DNA of 64,000 bases from assembly GCF_900115955.1 (NCBI RefSeq), contig NZ_FOYL01000004.1:744001-808000 (forward strand), given 5' to 3'. Below are positions 1 to 8,662 of the stretch, one piece after another. The number at the start of each line of letters is the position of its first letter. The first letter of the stretch is position 1. Made by a program: the position numbers and the translations under genes. The notes beneath the pieces are model-generated. The model made no database searches. It saw nothing but the letters and a program-made list of their open reading frames with translations, and was not told the DNA's origin. Source of the DNA: Lentzea waywayandensis (GTDB lineage: Bacteria; Actinomycetota; Actinomycetes; Mycobacteriales; Pseudonocardiaceae).

Positions 1-413
1 AGCTGCTGCAACGCCTTGACCACGGCCTGGTGCTCCGCGGTCAGCATCGCCAGCGACTCGGCCGAACGTGCGTTCGCCACGTGCGGCGGGATGTAGTCGC
101 GGGCCGTCTTGCGGCGGCGCAGCACGCTGCGGGAGCCGTTGACCACGGCCGTGCGGAGGTAGCCGACGGCAGCCTGTGCGTCGCGCAGGCCCTTCCAGTT
201 GCGGTGCAGACCGGCGAAAGCCTCCTGCACCACGTCCTCGGCTGTGGACGGCTCGTCCACGAGCAGCAGCGCGAGCCTCACGAGGCGCATGCGGTGCTGC
301 TTGTACAGGTCTTCGAGCGTGAGGGGCCCTGTGGGAGGTCCTGCGACGCCGTCCTTGATTCGCAGGTTGGTCAGGGTGTCCTGCACGGTGCGCGGGGTTT
401 CTTCGCCAACCAC
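1..413 (-). CDS. SigE-family ECF RNA polymerase sigma factor (C-terminus cut by window edge)
   Basis: The reverse strand reads open for 137 codons from a GTG at 413 to the left edge. The translation has the sigma-70 region 2 pattern LYKQHRMRLVRLALLL, then EDVVQEAF, and the family-typical block YLRTAVVNGSRSVLRRRKT, followed by the start of region 4 (LTAEHQAVVKALQQL). These match the actinobacterial SigE-family of ECF factors, which direct RNA polymerase to stress or envelope promoters. Roughly the last 30-40 residues lie outside the window. The GTG start is chosen because a TACCGT -10 lies eight bases upstream; a second in-frame GTG lies at 386. The gene diverges from the YciI gene. Confidence 0.85.
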   Translation of the reverse strand, partial: MVGEETPRTVQDTLTNLRIKDGVAGPPTGPLTLEDLYKQHRMRLVRLALLLVDEPSTAEDVVQEAFAGLHRNWKGLRDAQAAVGYLRTAVVNGSRSVLRRRKTARDYIPPHVANARSAESLAMLTAEHQAVVKALQQ

Positions 414-421
414 AAGGTAGG

Positions 422-427
422 ACGGTA
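422..427 (-). promoter_or_regulatory. -10 element for the sigma factor gene
   Basis: TACCGT on the reverse strand, eight bases before the GTG at 413. This fits TANNNT followed by a leaderless start. Confidence 0.4.
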
Positions 428-441
428 CCGGTCACCGTCGC

Positions 442-447
442 TACGGT
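442..447 (+). promoter_or_regulatory. -10 element for the YciI gene
   Basis: TACGGT ends six bases before the ATG at 454 and no Shine-Dalgarno sequence is visible, so a leaderless transcript is likely. Confidence 0.45.
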
Positions 448-453
448 GGTCGC

Positions 454-735
454 ATGGCCCGCTTTGCAGTCGAATTGGTGTTCGGTCCCGACAGTGAGAA
501 GCGTCTCGCGGTACGCCCGGCGCACCGCGAGTACATCGCCTCTCTCGCCGAGAAGGGCGTGGTCCTCGCCGCAGGTCCGTACGCGGACGACACCGGCGCG
601 TTGATCATCTACGAGGCGGCGGACGAGGCCTCGCTGAAGGAGATCCTCTCCGCCGACCCCTACACGCCGGCGAACGTGATCACGAAGTGGGAGATCCGCG
701 TCTGGAACGCCCTGCTCGGGTCGTGGCTCCAGTGA
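454..735 (+). CDS. YciI family protein
   Basis: 93 residues, the usual size of the YciI/dimeric ferredoxin-like fold. It opens with MARFAVELVFG, has R-A-H-R-E-Y (residues about 22-27, the His being the conserved family residue) and a GPYADD segment near residue 45 typical of YciI domains. Biochemical function of stand-alone YciI proteins is mostly unknown; some act as small hydrolases or dehalogenase-like enzymes. It is monocistronic, divergent from the sigma factor gene, and ends before a convergent hairpin. Family call is firm, role is not. Confidence 0.85.
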   Translation: MARFAVELVFGPDSEKRLAVRPAHREYIASLAEKGVVLAAGPYADDTGALIIYEAADEASLKEILSADPYTPANVITKWEIRVWNALLGSWLQ

Positions 736-758
736 CACGGCCGCGCCCCGGCGCGGCG

Positions 759-802
759 GCGAGTTCGTCGTCAAGTCGGTCGTCCGGCCGACACGAACTC
801 GC
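759..802. terminator. Bidirectional hairpin between convergent genes
   Basis: A 10-base arm at 759-768 pairs with 793-802, and an inner GTCGG/CCGAC stem (775-779 with 788-792) lies inside it. A smaller GC hairpin (741-756) precedes it. There is no T-run. The position between the convergent YciI and SDR genes suggests a shared terminator. Confidence 0.5.
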
Positions 803-805
803 GGA

Positions 806-1657
806 TCAGCGGGCAGCGGCCTGACCGCCCGGTCCGACCAGCCCTGACGTGTCACTCGCGGCCATCTGCCTGTCCGCGTCGGCCACGTCCTCGACCGCCT
901 GGCGGTCCACGACCATCGGCGTGAACGCGCGGAAGTACTTCAGAACGCCGACCCAGCCGGGGACGTGGACCGCCTTCGACCGCTTCTCGATGCCCCTGAC
1001 CACGGCCTTGCCGACGTTGCGGACGGGGTACTTCTTGCCGGCCACGCCCGGCATGCCCTTGCGCAGCCTGCCGAAGACCGGGTGCTCGTCGGCGCTGTTG
1101 ACCATGTCCGTGGAGATCCACGAGAAGTACGCGGTGCCGACGTCGACGCCCAGGTGCCTGACCTCGGCCCGCAGGCTGTCCGCAAACGCTTCGCAGCCCG
1201 CCTTCGCCGCCGAGTAGGCCGCGTTGCCGGGGATGTGGACGATCGCGGCGAGCGACGAGACGACCAGGCAGTAGCCGCGGCTGCGAATCAGGTGCGGCAG
1301 CGCCGTGCGGACCGTGCGCCACACACCTAGCAGGTTGACCTCGATGACCCGTTCGAACGCCTTCGGGTCCATGGAGCGCACGAACCCGGTGGCCGCGATG
1401 CCCGCGTTCGCCACCACGACGTCGATGCCGCCGAAGTGGGCCACGACCTCGTTCATGACGCGGTCGAGCGCGTCCCAGTCGGTGACATCTGCTTCCCACG
1501 CCTTGCCGCCGGTCTGTCGCGCGACCTCTTCGAGCTGGGCCTTCTCCAGCCCTACGAGCGCGAGACGAGCCCCGCGCGTGGCCAGTTGCCTCGCCACCTC
1601 GGCGCCGATGCCCCTGGCCGCGCCGGTGATCAGTACCACCTTGCCCGTGACGTCCAT
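806..1657 (-). CDS. SDR family NAD(P)-dependent oxidoreductase
   Basis: 283 residues. The Rossmann signature TGAARGIG lies near residues 12-19, followed by NAGIA, a catalytic Ser in VVSSLAA and the active-site YSAAK, so the protein is a classical short-chain dehydrogenase with complete machinery. The extended C-terminus with a basic stretch (GIEKRSKAVHVPG) resembles actinobacterial SDRs annotated as lipid or ketosteroid reductases. Substrate cannot be read from sequence. ATG at 1657 is preferred to the GTG at 1666 because TACCGT lies seven bases upstream of it and would overlap the GTG. It follows the aldo/keto reductase gene on the same strand, but has its own likely promoter. Confidence 0.85.
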   Translation of the reverse strand: MDVTGKVVLITGAARGIGAEVARQLATRGARLALVGLEKAQLEEVARQTGGKAWEADVTDWDALDRVMNEVVAHFGGIDVVVANAGIAATGFVRSMDPKAFERVIEVNLLGVWRTVRTALPHLIRSRGYCLVVSSLAAIVHIPGNAAYSAAKAGCEAFADSLRAEVRHLGVDVGTAYFSWISTDMVNSADEHPVFGRLRKGMPGVAGKKYPVRNVGKAVVRGIEKRSKAVHVPGWVGVLKYFRAFTPMVVDRQAVEDVADADRQMAASDTSGLVGPGGQAAAR

Positions 1658-1664
1658 GCTCGTC

Positions 1665-1670
1665 ACGGTA
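1665..1670 (-). promoter_or_regulatory. -10 element for the SDR gene
   Basis: TACCGT on the reverse strand with seven bases to the ATG at 1657, the leaderless pattern seen repeatedly in this window. Confidence 0.4.
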
Positions 1671-1702
1671 ACGCAACCTACTCCCGGTAAGCTACTGGCA
1701 AG

Positions 1703-2629
1703 TTAAATTGCGCTCAGACGGTCCACCTCGGCCTGGCTGAGCTCCAGGGTCAGCACCGCGAGCAGGTCGCTGAGCTGCTCCAACGTGCGCGCGGACGCGA
1801 TCGGCGCGGCCACCGTCGGCTGCTGGGCGAGCCACGCGAGGGCGACCGACGCGACCGAGGTCTCGTGCGTCTCGGCCAGCTCGTCGAGCACTTCGAGGAC
1901 CTGCAGACCGTGCTCGTCGAGGAACTTCGAGGCGGCGCCGGCTCGTGCGCTCTGAACCTCGACGCCCGGCCGGTACTTGCCGCTCAGGAAGCCCTTGGCG
2001 AGCGACGAGTACGTCAGGGTGGCGAGGCCGAGCCTCGCCACGGTGTCCTGGAGCTCGCCCTCGAACTTGGCGCGGCTGACCAGGCTGTACTCGGGCTGCA
2101 ACGCCACGAACTTCGCGAAGCCCTCGCGTTCCTGGATCTCCAGCGCCTTCGCCAGCCGGTCGGCGGAGAAGTTGGACGCCGCGATGTGACGGACCTTGCC
2201 GTCGCGGACGAGCTGGTCGTAGGCGGCCAGCGTCTCCTCGAGCGGCGTGTTCAGGTCGTCGAGGTGGTTGTAGTAGAGGTCGATGTGGTCGACGCCGAGC
2301 CGCTTCAGCGAGCGTTCGGCGGCGGTCAGCACCGTGTCGCGCTTCTGGTTGTTGAAACCGGCGAGCATGCCGACCTTCGTCGCCACCACGATCTGGTCGC
2401 GGTCGCTCCGCCCGGCCAGCCACCTGCCGATGATCGTCTCCGACTCGCCGCCGGAGTTGCCTTCGCCCCAGGCCGAGTACACGTCGGCGGTGTCGACGAA
2501 GTTCCCGCCCGCCTCGGTGTAGGCGTCGAGCACTGCGAACGACTGGTCCTCGTCAGCGGTCCAGCCGAACACGTTGCCGCCCAGGCAGAGGCGGGACACG
2601 TTCAGGTCAGTGGTGCTCAAGATCGGCAT
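1703..2629 (-). CDS. Aldo/keto reductase
   Basis: 308 residues, typical family length. The (beta/alpha)8 barrel pattern is complete: LGGNVFGWTADE at the N-terminus, the catalytic Asp in NFVDTADVYS with the catalytic Tyr, Lys in VVATKVG, and HIDLYYNHLDD for the catalytic His region (here Y-Y-N-H). The C-terminal phosphate-binding segment (PIASARTLEQLSDLL) indicates NADPH use. It probably reduces small aldehydes or ketones; substrate unknown. Divergent from the LLM oxidoreductase gene. Confidence 0.88.
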   Translation of the reverse strand: MPILSTTDLNVSRLCLGGNVFGWTADEDQSFAVLDAYTEAGGNFVDTADVYSAWGEGNSGGESETIIGRWLAGRSDRDQIVVATKVGMLAGFNNQKRDTVLTAAERSLKRLGVDHIDLYYNHLDDLNTPLEETLAAYDQLVRDGKVRHIAASNFSADRLAKALEIQEREGFAKFVALQPEYSLVSRAKFEGELQDTVARLGLATLTYSSLAKGFLSGKYRPGVEVQSARAGAASKFLDEHGLQVLEVLDELAETHETSVASVALAWLAQQPTVAAPIASARTLEQLSDLLAVLTLELSQAEVDRLSAI

Positions 2630-2636
2630 ACTGCGA

Positions 2637-2642
2637 AAGGTA
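2637..2642 (-). promoter_or_regulatory. -10 element for the aldo/keto reductase gene
   Basis: TACCTT on the reverse strand, seven bases before the ATG at 2629; leaderless-type spacing. Confidence 0.4.
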
Positions 2643-2667
2643 GTACGCCGCGGCGATTGGAGTTCGG

Positions 2668-3441
2668 ATGCTGGGAACGTTCGGGGTATGGGGCTCGCAC
2701 CACGAGTGGGCCGGGAGGATCGGCGAGATCGAGGCGCTCGGCTACGGGGCGTTCTGGATCGGCGGATCGCCGGACATCTCCCTGGTCGGGCAGGCGCTGG
2801 ACTCCACGAAGTCGATCACGATCGCGACCGGCATCGTCAACGTGTGGCAGTCGGAGCCGGAGGTCGTCGCCGCCGAGTTCCGCCGGCTCGCCAGTGACAG
2901 GTTCCTGCTCGGCGTCGGTGTCGGTCACCGCCAGCTCGACCAGGCCTACGAGAAGCCCTACGACAAGCTCGTGTCCTACCTCGACCGGCTCGACGTGCCC
3001 GCCGACCGGCTGGTGCTCGCCGCGCTCGGGCCGAAGGTGTTGAAGCTCGCCGCCGACCGGACCGCCGGCGCCCACCCGTACCTCGTGCCGGTCGAGCACA
3101 CGGCCGAGGCCCGCAAGGTGCTCGGCGACAAGCTCCTCGCGCCCGAGGTGACCGTGGTCGTCGAAGAAGACGCGGAAGCCGCTCGGGCCATCGCGCGCGA
3201 GAAGCTCTCGTTCTACTTCTCGCTCACCAACTACACGAACAACTGGCGGCGGTACGGGTTCACCGAGGAGGACGTGAAGGGATCGGACCGCCTGCTCGAC
3301 GCGCTGGTGGCGCACGGCAGCCCGGACCAGGTGGCCGCGAAGCTGCGTGCGCACATCGACGCCGGCGCCGACCACGTGGCCGTCCAGTCGCTGAACGGCC
3401 ACCACGCGGAACTGGCCGACGCCCTCGGGCTCAAGCGCTGA
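2668..3441 (+). CDS. F420-dependent LLM-class oxidoreductase
   Basis: 257 residues with the luciferase-like barrel: short N-terminus LGTFGVWG, GYGAFWIGGSPD, ATGIVNVW, the loop FLLGVGVGH, and the C-terminal HIDAGADHVAVQ. This matches the compact actinobacterial TIGR03620-type subgroup that uses coenzyme F420 rather than FMN (family knowledge). Substrate is not predictable. GGAG lies six bases before the ATG. The 3' end overlaps the convergent DUF427 gene by 11 bases. Confidence 0.85.
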   Translation: MLGTFGVWGSHHEWAGRIGEIEALGYGAFWIGGSPDISLVGQALDSTKSITIATGIVNVWQSEPEVVAAEFRRLASDRFLLGVGVGHRQLDQAYEKPYDKLVSYLDRLDVPADRLVLAALGPKVLKLAADRTAGAHPYLVPVEHTAEARKVLGDKLLAPEVTVVVEEDAEAARAIAREKLSFYFSLTNYTNNWRRYGFTEEDVKGSDRLLDALVAHGSPDQVAAKLRAHIDAGADHVAVQSLNGHHAELADALGLKR

Positions 3442-3715
3442 TCTCGACGCCCTTCCAGAACGCCACGCGGCCCTTGATCTGCGCCGCCGCCTCCTTCGGC
3501 TCGGCGTAGTACCAGGCCGCGTTGGCGTTCTCGGTGCCGTCGACGTGCAACGAGTAGTAGTTCGCGTCGCCCTTCCACGGGCAGTGCGAGGTGTGCTCGG
3601 TCGGCTTCAGCACGGCCGGATCGACGGACTCCAGCGGGAAGTAGTGGTTGCCTTCGACCACGACGGTGTCGTCGCTCGAAGCGATGATCTTGCCGTTCCA
3701 CTGAGCGGTTGCCAT
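3431..3715 (-). CDS. DUF427 domain-containing protein
   Basis: 94 residues from the ATG at 3715. The conserved DUF427 features are clear: WNGKIIASSDDTVVVEGNHYFP, then HTSHCPWKGDANYYSL with the family's CPWKG motif, and AAWYYAEPKEAA. DUF427 proteins are small beta-tent proteins of unknown enzymatic role, frequent in actinobacteria. An upstream in-frame start (3763) exists, but the extra residues are not like the family. Converges on and overlaps the LLM oxidoreductase gene. Confidence 0.88.
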   Translation of the reverse strand: MATAQWNGKIIASSDDTVVVEGNHYFPLESVDPAVLKPTEHTSHCPWKGDANYYSLHVDGTENANAAWYYAEPKEAAAQIKGRVAFWKGVEISA

Positions 3716-3803
3716 GTCATCCACTATGCCCGTACCGGCGAGTAGCGCGGACCGCCTGGTCAACTGGTACTTGATCGATCACTCTGTGAGGACGGCCACC
3801 GAG

Positions 3804-3831
3804 TTGGCCCCGTGACACAGCCTCGTAGGAT
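3804..3831 (+). promoter_or_regulatory. Possible sigma-A-type promoter for fba
   Basis: TTGGCC at 3804-3809 and TAGGAT at 3826-3831, separated by 16 bases, about 41 bases before the fba start codon. Confidence 0.4.
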
Positions 3832-3872
3832 GCGGACTGACACCCGTTCAGGGCGCCTGAGGAGGACCACCG

Positions 3873-4907
<1,035 letters not shown>

Positions 4908-4921
4908 CAGCGGTTGTGAGA

Positions 4922-4952
4922 AGGGCCCCGGCTTCGTGCCGGGGCCCTTCTT
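4922..4952. terminator. Strong terminator after fba
   Basis: A perfect 13-bp stem (4922-4934 with 4940-4952) with a five-base loop TTCGT and a following TTGTTT. It also sits at the 3' end of the convergent NAD(P)-binding gene, so it may work in both directions. Confidence 0.85.
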
Positions 4953-4955
4953 GTT

Positions 4956-5789
4956 TCAGCGGAAGGCTTCGACGTTGCGTCCGGCCCAGTCGGCGAACGT
5001 GTGCGGTGCGCGGCCGAGGACTTCTTCCACGTCCGGGCTGACGCGCTGCTCGTGCTCAGTCGGCGCGCCGAGGATGTCCAGGGTGTCGTCGGCGAGCTCT
5101 CCCGGCATCAGATCTTCCAGACCGGCCTTGGCCTCGGCACGGGTCAGCTCGTGGAACCGCACCGGTTCGCCCAGGGCCGCCGTGATGGCCGCGGTCTGCT
5201 CGCGCGGCGTGATCACCTCGGGGCCGGTCAGCTCGTACACGCCGCCGTCGTGCCGCTGGTCCGTCAGGCAGGCCGCCGCGACCTCGGCGATGTCCAGCGG
5301 GTCGAGGATCGGCAGTCCGACGTCGCCGAACGGCGCGGCGACCGTCCTTCGTGCGCGGACGGATTCGGCCCACCACAACGCGTTCGACGCGAAGCCGCCC
5401 GGCCGCAGGATCGACCAGTCCAGCCCGGAGTCGCGGACGACGTCCTCCAGTTCGCGCGTCGCGATCCGCGTCGGGCCGAACGGCCTCGTCGCCACGCCCT
5501 GCGTGGACAGCAGGACGATCCGCCGCACGCCGCTCGCCTTCGCGTGTCCGACGACGTCGGCCGGAACCGCCCCGACGGCGTGCAGATCTCCGGACAGCAG
5601 CACGAACAACGCCTTCGCTCCTGCCAGTGGGAGCGAGTCGGGACGGGCGAGGTCGGCCTGCACGTGCCGGACGCCCCGCGGCACCTCCGCCGCGTGCCGC
5701 GACACGGCCGTCACCTGCTCGCCGGCCTCCGCCAGCGCCCTCGTCAGCGGCCTGCCGATGTTCCCGGTGGCACCGGTCACCACGATCAT
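4956..5789 (-). CDS. NAD(P)H-binding (NmrA/SDR-atypical) oxidoreductase
   Basis: 277 residues. MIVVTGATGNIGRPL is the glycine-rich dinucleotide-binding loop; later blocks (RIVLLSTQGVA, SGLDWSILRPGGFASN, GGVYELTGPEVIT) are those of the NmrA-like/NAD(P)H:quinone oxidoreductase-like SDRs. Many lack an active-site Tyr-Lys pair and act as quinone reductases or redox sensors. The start at 5789 is the first ATG matching the family; the open frame extends 59 codons further into the neighbour's promoter and gene. It diverges from an HxlR regulator, a frequent pairing in which the regulator controls the reductase in response to quinones or aldehydes. Confidence 0.85.
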   Translation of the reverse strand: MIVVTGATGNIGRPLTRALAEAGEQVTAVSRHAAEVPRGVRHVQADLARPDSLPLAGAKALFVLLSGDLHAVGAVPADVVGHAKASGVRRIVLLSTQGVATRPFGPTRIATRELEDVVRDSGLDWSILRPGGFASNALWWAESVRARRTVAAPFGDVGLPILDPLDIAEVAAACLTDQRHDGGVYELTGPEVITPREQTAAITAALGEPVRFHELTRAEAKAGLEDLMPGELADDTLDILGAPTEHEQRVSPDVEEVLGRAPHTFADWAGRNVEAFR

Positions 5790-5832
5790 GTCCAGCTCCT
5801 TCGTCGATGTGGGCACGACGCTAGGAACCGGG

Positions 5833-5847
5833 CTTACATTTCGTAAG
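5833..5847. promoter_or_regulatory. Candidate HxlR-family operator
   Basis: CTTAC-N5-GTAAG is a perfect dyad in the divergent promoter region, followed three bases later by a second, imperfect GTAC-N7-TAAG. HxlR-type regulators bind dyads of this kind with TAC/GTA half sites. It would cover the start regions of both genes. Confidence 0.55.
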
Positions 5848-5861
5848 GACGTACCTCTGGG

Positions 5862-5867
5862 TAAGCT
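5862..5867 (+). promoter_or_regulatory. -10 element for the HxlR gene
   Basis: TAAGCT with six bases to the ATG at 5874; it overlaps the second operator-like half site, which suggests autoregulation. Confidence 0.4.
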
Positions 5868-5873
5868 CCGGAC

Positions 5874-6245
5874 ATGGCGGTCGGAGCTCAGTTCACGCGC
5901 CCCGAGAACAACGGGCGCTATGACGTGTTTCACACCAACTGCCCCGCGCGCGAGATGGTCGACCACGTCACCAGCCGCTGGGGCATCTGGGTGCTGATCT
6001 CGTTGCAGACCAACGACCTGAGGTTCTTCGAGCTGCGCGACGGCATTCAGGGCATCAGCGAGAAGATGCTGTCCCAGACCCTGCGCGGGCTCGTCGAGGA
6101 CGGCCTGATCTGGCGGAAGGTCGAGCCGACGACCCCGCCCCAGGTCACCTACGGGTTGACCGAGTTCGGGCGGGACGTCGGCGAGCCGCTGGCCGATCTG
6201 TTCGGCCGGATCACCACCAGGTTGTCAGCCGAGCTTCAGTCTTGA
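5874..6245 (+). CDS. HxlR family winged-helix transcriptional regulator
   Basis: 123 residues with the HxlR domain: NCPAREMVDHVTSRWGIW (family Cys at the N-terminal side), LRFFELRDGIQGISEKMLSQ as the recognition helix region, and the wing LIWRKVEPTTPPQVTYGLTE. HxlR proteins (YodB, HypR types) are small dimeric repressors or activators, some sensing electrophiles via the N-terminal Cys. It lies divergent from the NAD(P)H-binding gene with a dyad operator between, so control of that gene is the natural inference. Its 3' end overlaps the convergent membrane gene by 21 bases. Confidence 0.92.
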   Translation: MAVGAQFTRPENNGRYDVFHTNCPAREMVDHVTSRWGIWVLISLQTNDLRFFELRDGIQGISEKMLSQTLRGLVEDGLIWRKVEPTTPPQVTYGLTEFGRDVGEPLADLFGRITTRLSAELQS

Positions 6246-7340
6246 CGCGATCAGCTGTGTTTCCGGTCGATGGATCACCATGTCCCCGACCGTCCACAGC
6301 ACCGCCAGCAGCACGGCCGTGACCGCCGCCGACGAGAACGAGATGGGCGGCCCCCACAGGTACTCCTGCTGGAACCAGATGCCGACGTACCCGACCGTCG
6401 TGACGGCCGCCGACCCGAGCACCGCCGCGGCCGGCGTGGGCATCTTGATCACGTGCGCCGCGTCGATCGCGAGCCCGACCAGGATCAGGAACAACGGCAC
6501 GGCGGACTTCGGGAAGTCGATCCCGGCGAGCAACGGCCAGATCAGGCACCGGTACGCGACGTAGCCGGTGGCGACCATCGTGGCAGCCCACGGCCATTCG
6601 ATCGTCCGCCGGGCGATGACCAGCACGATCGCCGCCGCGACCAGTCCCCACACCGGGTAGACCCAGTCCGCGATGGGCAGCGCGAAGTGCACGACCGCCT
6701 CGCGTCCGACCGGCACGCCCAGCTGGTCCGCGGCGAACTGCAACAGGATCGGCTCGGCCTCGGCCTTACCGCTGTCCCAGGCCTGCAACGCGCGCACGCC
6801 GTACTCCTGGTGCTGGTTGGGGAACCAGACGTTCTCCAGGAAGAAGAACCACAGGGCCGTCAGGCCGAGGGTTCGCGCGTTGCCTGCGGGGTAGTACTTC
6901 ATCCAGCCGCGGATGGCGCCGGCCAGCATCACGGCCGTGCCCAGGTAGAGCAGCGCGTGTGAGCCGCTCCAGCTAGTGATGTCCAGTCCGTTGATGCGGT
7001 GGTTGATGATGTCGATCGGCAGGGCGATGAGGAAGATCCCGCTTCCGACCTGCATCAACCGGATGGTCAGCTTGTCGCCGCCGTACCCGGTGAACGTGTG
7101 GAACAACGTCAGCCCGACCACGATGACCGTGCCGACCGTGTTGATCAGGTGCGGCGGCGCGAGATCGTCGCGCAACCACTTGAAGTGCCACGAGACGTCC
7201 CACGACGACCCGATCAACTTGAGCAGGAGACCGACGAGCCACAGCTGGTAGAGCTGCTTCGTGAGCGCCGCCGGTGTCTCCCTGCCGGGCGCGCCCCGCT
7301 CCCAGTACTGGTCCCGGAACTGCCTAACCCCCTGAATCAT
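6225..7340 (-). CDS. Polytopic integral membrane protein of unknown function
   Basis: 371 residues from the ATG at 7340. About nine or ten hydrophobic segments are visible, e.g. LYQLWLVGLLLKLIG, TVGTVIVVGLTLFHT, LLYLGTAVMLAGAI, LVAAAIVLVIA, VPLFLILVGLAIDA and AAVTAVLLAVLW. Charged and aromatic loops (GSSWDVSWHFKW, FFFLENVWFPNQHQEYG) contain many Trp and His residues, which could bind metal or haem but match no motif I know. No signal peptide or catalytic motif. Upstream in-frame starts add an unlike 46-residue tail, so they are rejected. Convergent with the HxlR gene. Confidence 0.7.
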   Translation of the reverse strand: MIQGVRQFRDQYWERGAPGRETPAALTKQLYQLWLVGLLLKLIGSSWDVSWHFKWLRDDLAPPHLINTVGTVIVVGLTLFHTFTGYGGDKLTIRLMQVGSGIFLIALPIDIINHRINGLDITSWSGSHALLYLGTAVMLAGAIRGWMKYYPAGNARTLGLTALWFFFLENVWFPNQHQEYGVRALQAWDSGKAEAEPILLQFAADQLGVPVGREAVVHFALPIADWVYPVWGLVAAAIVLVIARRTIEWPWAATMVATGYVAYRCLIWPLLAGIDFPKSAVPLFLILVGLAIDAAHVIKMPTPAAAVLGSAAVTTVGYVGIWFQQEYLWGPPISFSSAAVTAVLLAVLWTVGDMVIHRPETQLIASRLKLG

Positions 7341-7476
7341 CCGAACATCATGAGCGCCGCTCGGGTGTCCAGGTAGGGCGAACGTCCCTGGTTTTACCCT
7401 GATGTTTCCAATTCGTGTGCACGATGGAGTGAACGAAGTTGAACTTCGGTGGGAGGGATCGGCAAGGTGCTCGGCC

Positions 7477-7599
7477 ATGAGCTCTGACGGTTACGACGAC
7501 AGGTACAAGGCGACCACGAAGCAGCGGATCATCGCCGGGGTGCTTGTCACCGTGCTGATGCTGGCCGTTGTGGCGGCCGTCATGAGGATGTTCATCTAG
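7477..7599 (+). CDS. Small single-pass membrane protein
   Basis: 40 residues from the ATG at 7477: a charged N-terminus (SSDGYDDRYKATTKQR), one transmembrane helix (IIAGVLVTVLMLAVVAAVM) and a three-residue tail RMFI-like end. GGGAGGGA lies upstream (7451-7458), further than ideal. The frame stays open back to 7402. No known family recognised; the layout suits a small cytosol-in anchored accessory protein. It precedes the DUF3151 gene on the same strand by 32 bases and may be co-transcribed with it. Confidence 0.55.
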   Translation: MSSDGYDDRYKATTKQRIIAGVLVTVLMLAVVAAVMRMFI

Positions 7600-7631
7600 C
7601 TGGGTTCTGGGGATGCGGCACGATGGGGCGC

Positions 7632-8042
7632 ATGGTTGAGAACCTCCTCGGGCCCGAGCCGACTCGTCTTCCCGAACGCTCTGAGGCGCAGGCTGCTGCT
7701 GATGGCGGTACTGATCCTGCCAAGATCGTTCGGGCTTATCCGGATTTTTCTGAGGCTTGGGCGTTGCTGGCTGAGCGTGCCCTTCATTCGGGCGACCCTG
7801 TCGCTGCTTACGCCTATGCGCGTACCGGGTACCACCGTGGGCTTGACCAGCTGCGGCGGTCCGGGTGGAAGGGTTTTGGGCCTGTGCCCTGGTCGCACCG
7901 GCCCAACCAGGGGTTTTTGAGGGCGCTTGCCGCGCTTGCGCTGGCTGCTCGGGAGATTGGCGAGGATGAGGAGTGGGAGCGTTGCTCGAAGTTCCTCGCT
8001 GACTCGGATCCTGAGGCGCCGGCCGCGTTGGGGCTGAACTGA
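7632..8042 (+). CDS. DUF3151 family protein
   Basis: 136 residues from the second ATG. Typical DUF3151 features are LLGPEPTRLP at the N-terminus, YPDFSEAWALLAE, AYAYARTGYHRGLDQLRRSGWKGFGPVPW and NQGFLRALAALA. The family is restricted to actinobacteria; the mycobacterial member lies near fba, as here. The helical-hairpin pattern (LLAERAL, AYAYARTGYHRGL) suggests a TPR-like cytosolic protein; function unknown. The first half uses many T-ending codons, unlike fba upstream. Confidence 0.88.
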   Translation: MVENLLGPEPTRLPERSEAQAAADGGTDPAKIVRAYPDFSEAWALLAERALHSGDPVAAYAYARTGYHRGLDQLRRSGWKGFGPVPWSHRPNQGFLRALAALALAAREIGEDEEWERCSKFLADSDPEAPAALGLN

Positions 8043-8122
8043 TGATCTTGTCTGATCTTGTCGGACCCTTTGAGTACGTTGTGATGTAGGGGTTCCCAGA
8101 TCGGGGGGACGCCTGCGTCAGC

Positions 8123-8210
8123 GTGGTCGCCTTGCTTGCGGCGGGTTCTGTCCTTGGCGGTCCCTGGCTTGTGGCCTGCGGCTTTGCGGGGTGGTCACCT
8201 TGCGGGCGGC
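8123..8210 (+). repeat. Diverged direct repeat in non-coding stretch
   Basis: GTGGTCGCCTTGCTTGCGGC (8123-8142) recurs as a close copy at 8191-8210. The 620 bases from 8043 to 8662 hold no convincing gene; they are G/T-rich with repeated CTTGCG words. Confidence 0.45.
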
Positions 8211-8232
8211 CGGCTTGCGTTGCGTGCATCCC

Positions 8233-8251
8233 CTGGGGGCTCTGCCCCCAG
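8233..8251. terminator. GC-rich hairpin after DUF3151
   Basis: CTGGGGGC-TCT-GCCCCCAG, a perfect 8-bp stem with a three-base loop. This CCCCCAG hairpin word is a recurrent intergenic element in actinomycetes; here it could end transcription of the DUF3151 gene. Confidence 0.5.
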
Positions 8252-8346
8252 ACCCCCGGCAATCTGATCGGGGGAGGGCGCCGCCTGCGGGTTGATGGCA
8301 CGCCTGTTGCTTTGGGCGGCTGCCTGTTGCGTAGTTGGCTTGCGTT

Positions 8347-8490
8347 GGCGGTGGGGTCCCGTCACGAGCCGCACCAGGAGCGGGCCACATGCAGGTAGGG
8401 GTGTCAAGCGGGCGAAAAGCGTGCCCGCTTGACACCCCTACCTGCATGCAGCAAGAGCTATGGCGCGACTCGTGACGGGACCCCACCGCC
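8347..8490. repeat. Large composite inverted repeat (two nested perfect stems)
   Basis: The outer arms are 22 bases (8347-8368 with 8469-8490) and pair perfectly. The inner arms are 26 bases (8388-8413 with 8423-8448), also perfect, around a nine-base loop GAAAAGCGT. The two stems are separated by unpaired sides of 19 and 20 bases of different sequence. The element lies in a 620-base gene-free gap between same-strand genes. It is far longer than a normal terminator and has no T-run. Confidence 0.85.
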
Positions 8491-8662
8491 TGGCCCGTTC
8501 GGTAGGACGGCTCGCCTTCGGCATCGCGTTCGAGCAGGGGTGTGTGTTGTGAGGTTGCTTGCCTCTGGGCAAGGAAATGCCTGGCCGTTGGTTGTGCGGG
8601 TTGTGGCTGGTGGTCGTTGGTTCGAGACTGGCGGCTTGCAGGTGTCGCAGCGGGCGGGGTGA

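Noticed and set aside
7348..8301. A 317-codon frame on the - strand over DUF3151 and the gap
   Set aside because: Low-complexity Pro/Arg/Gln-rich and antisense to the conserved DUF3151 gene.
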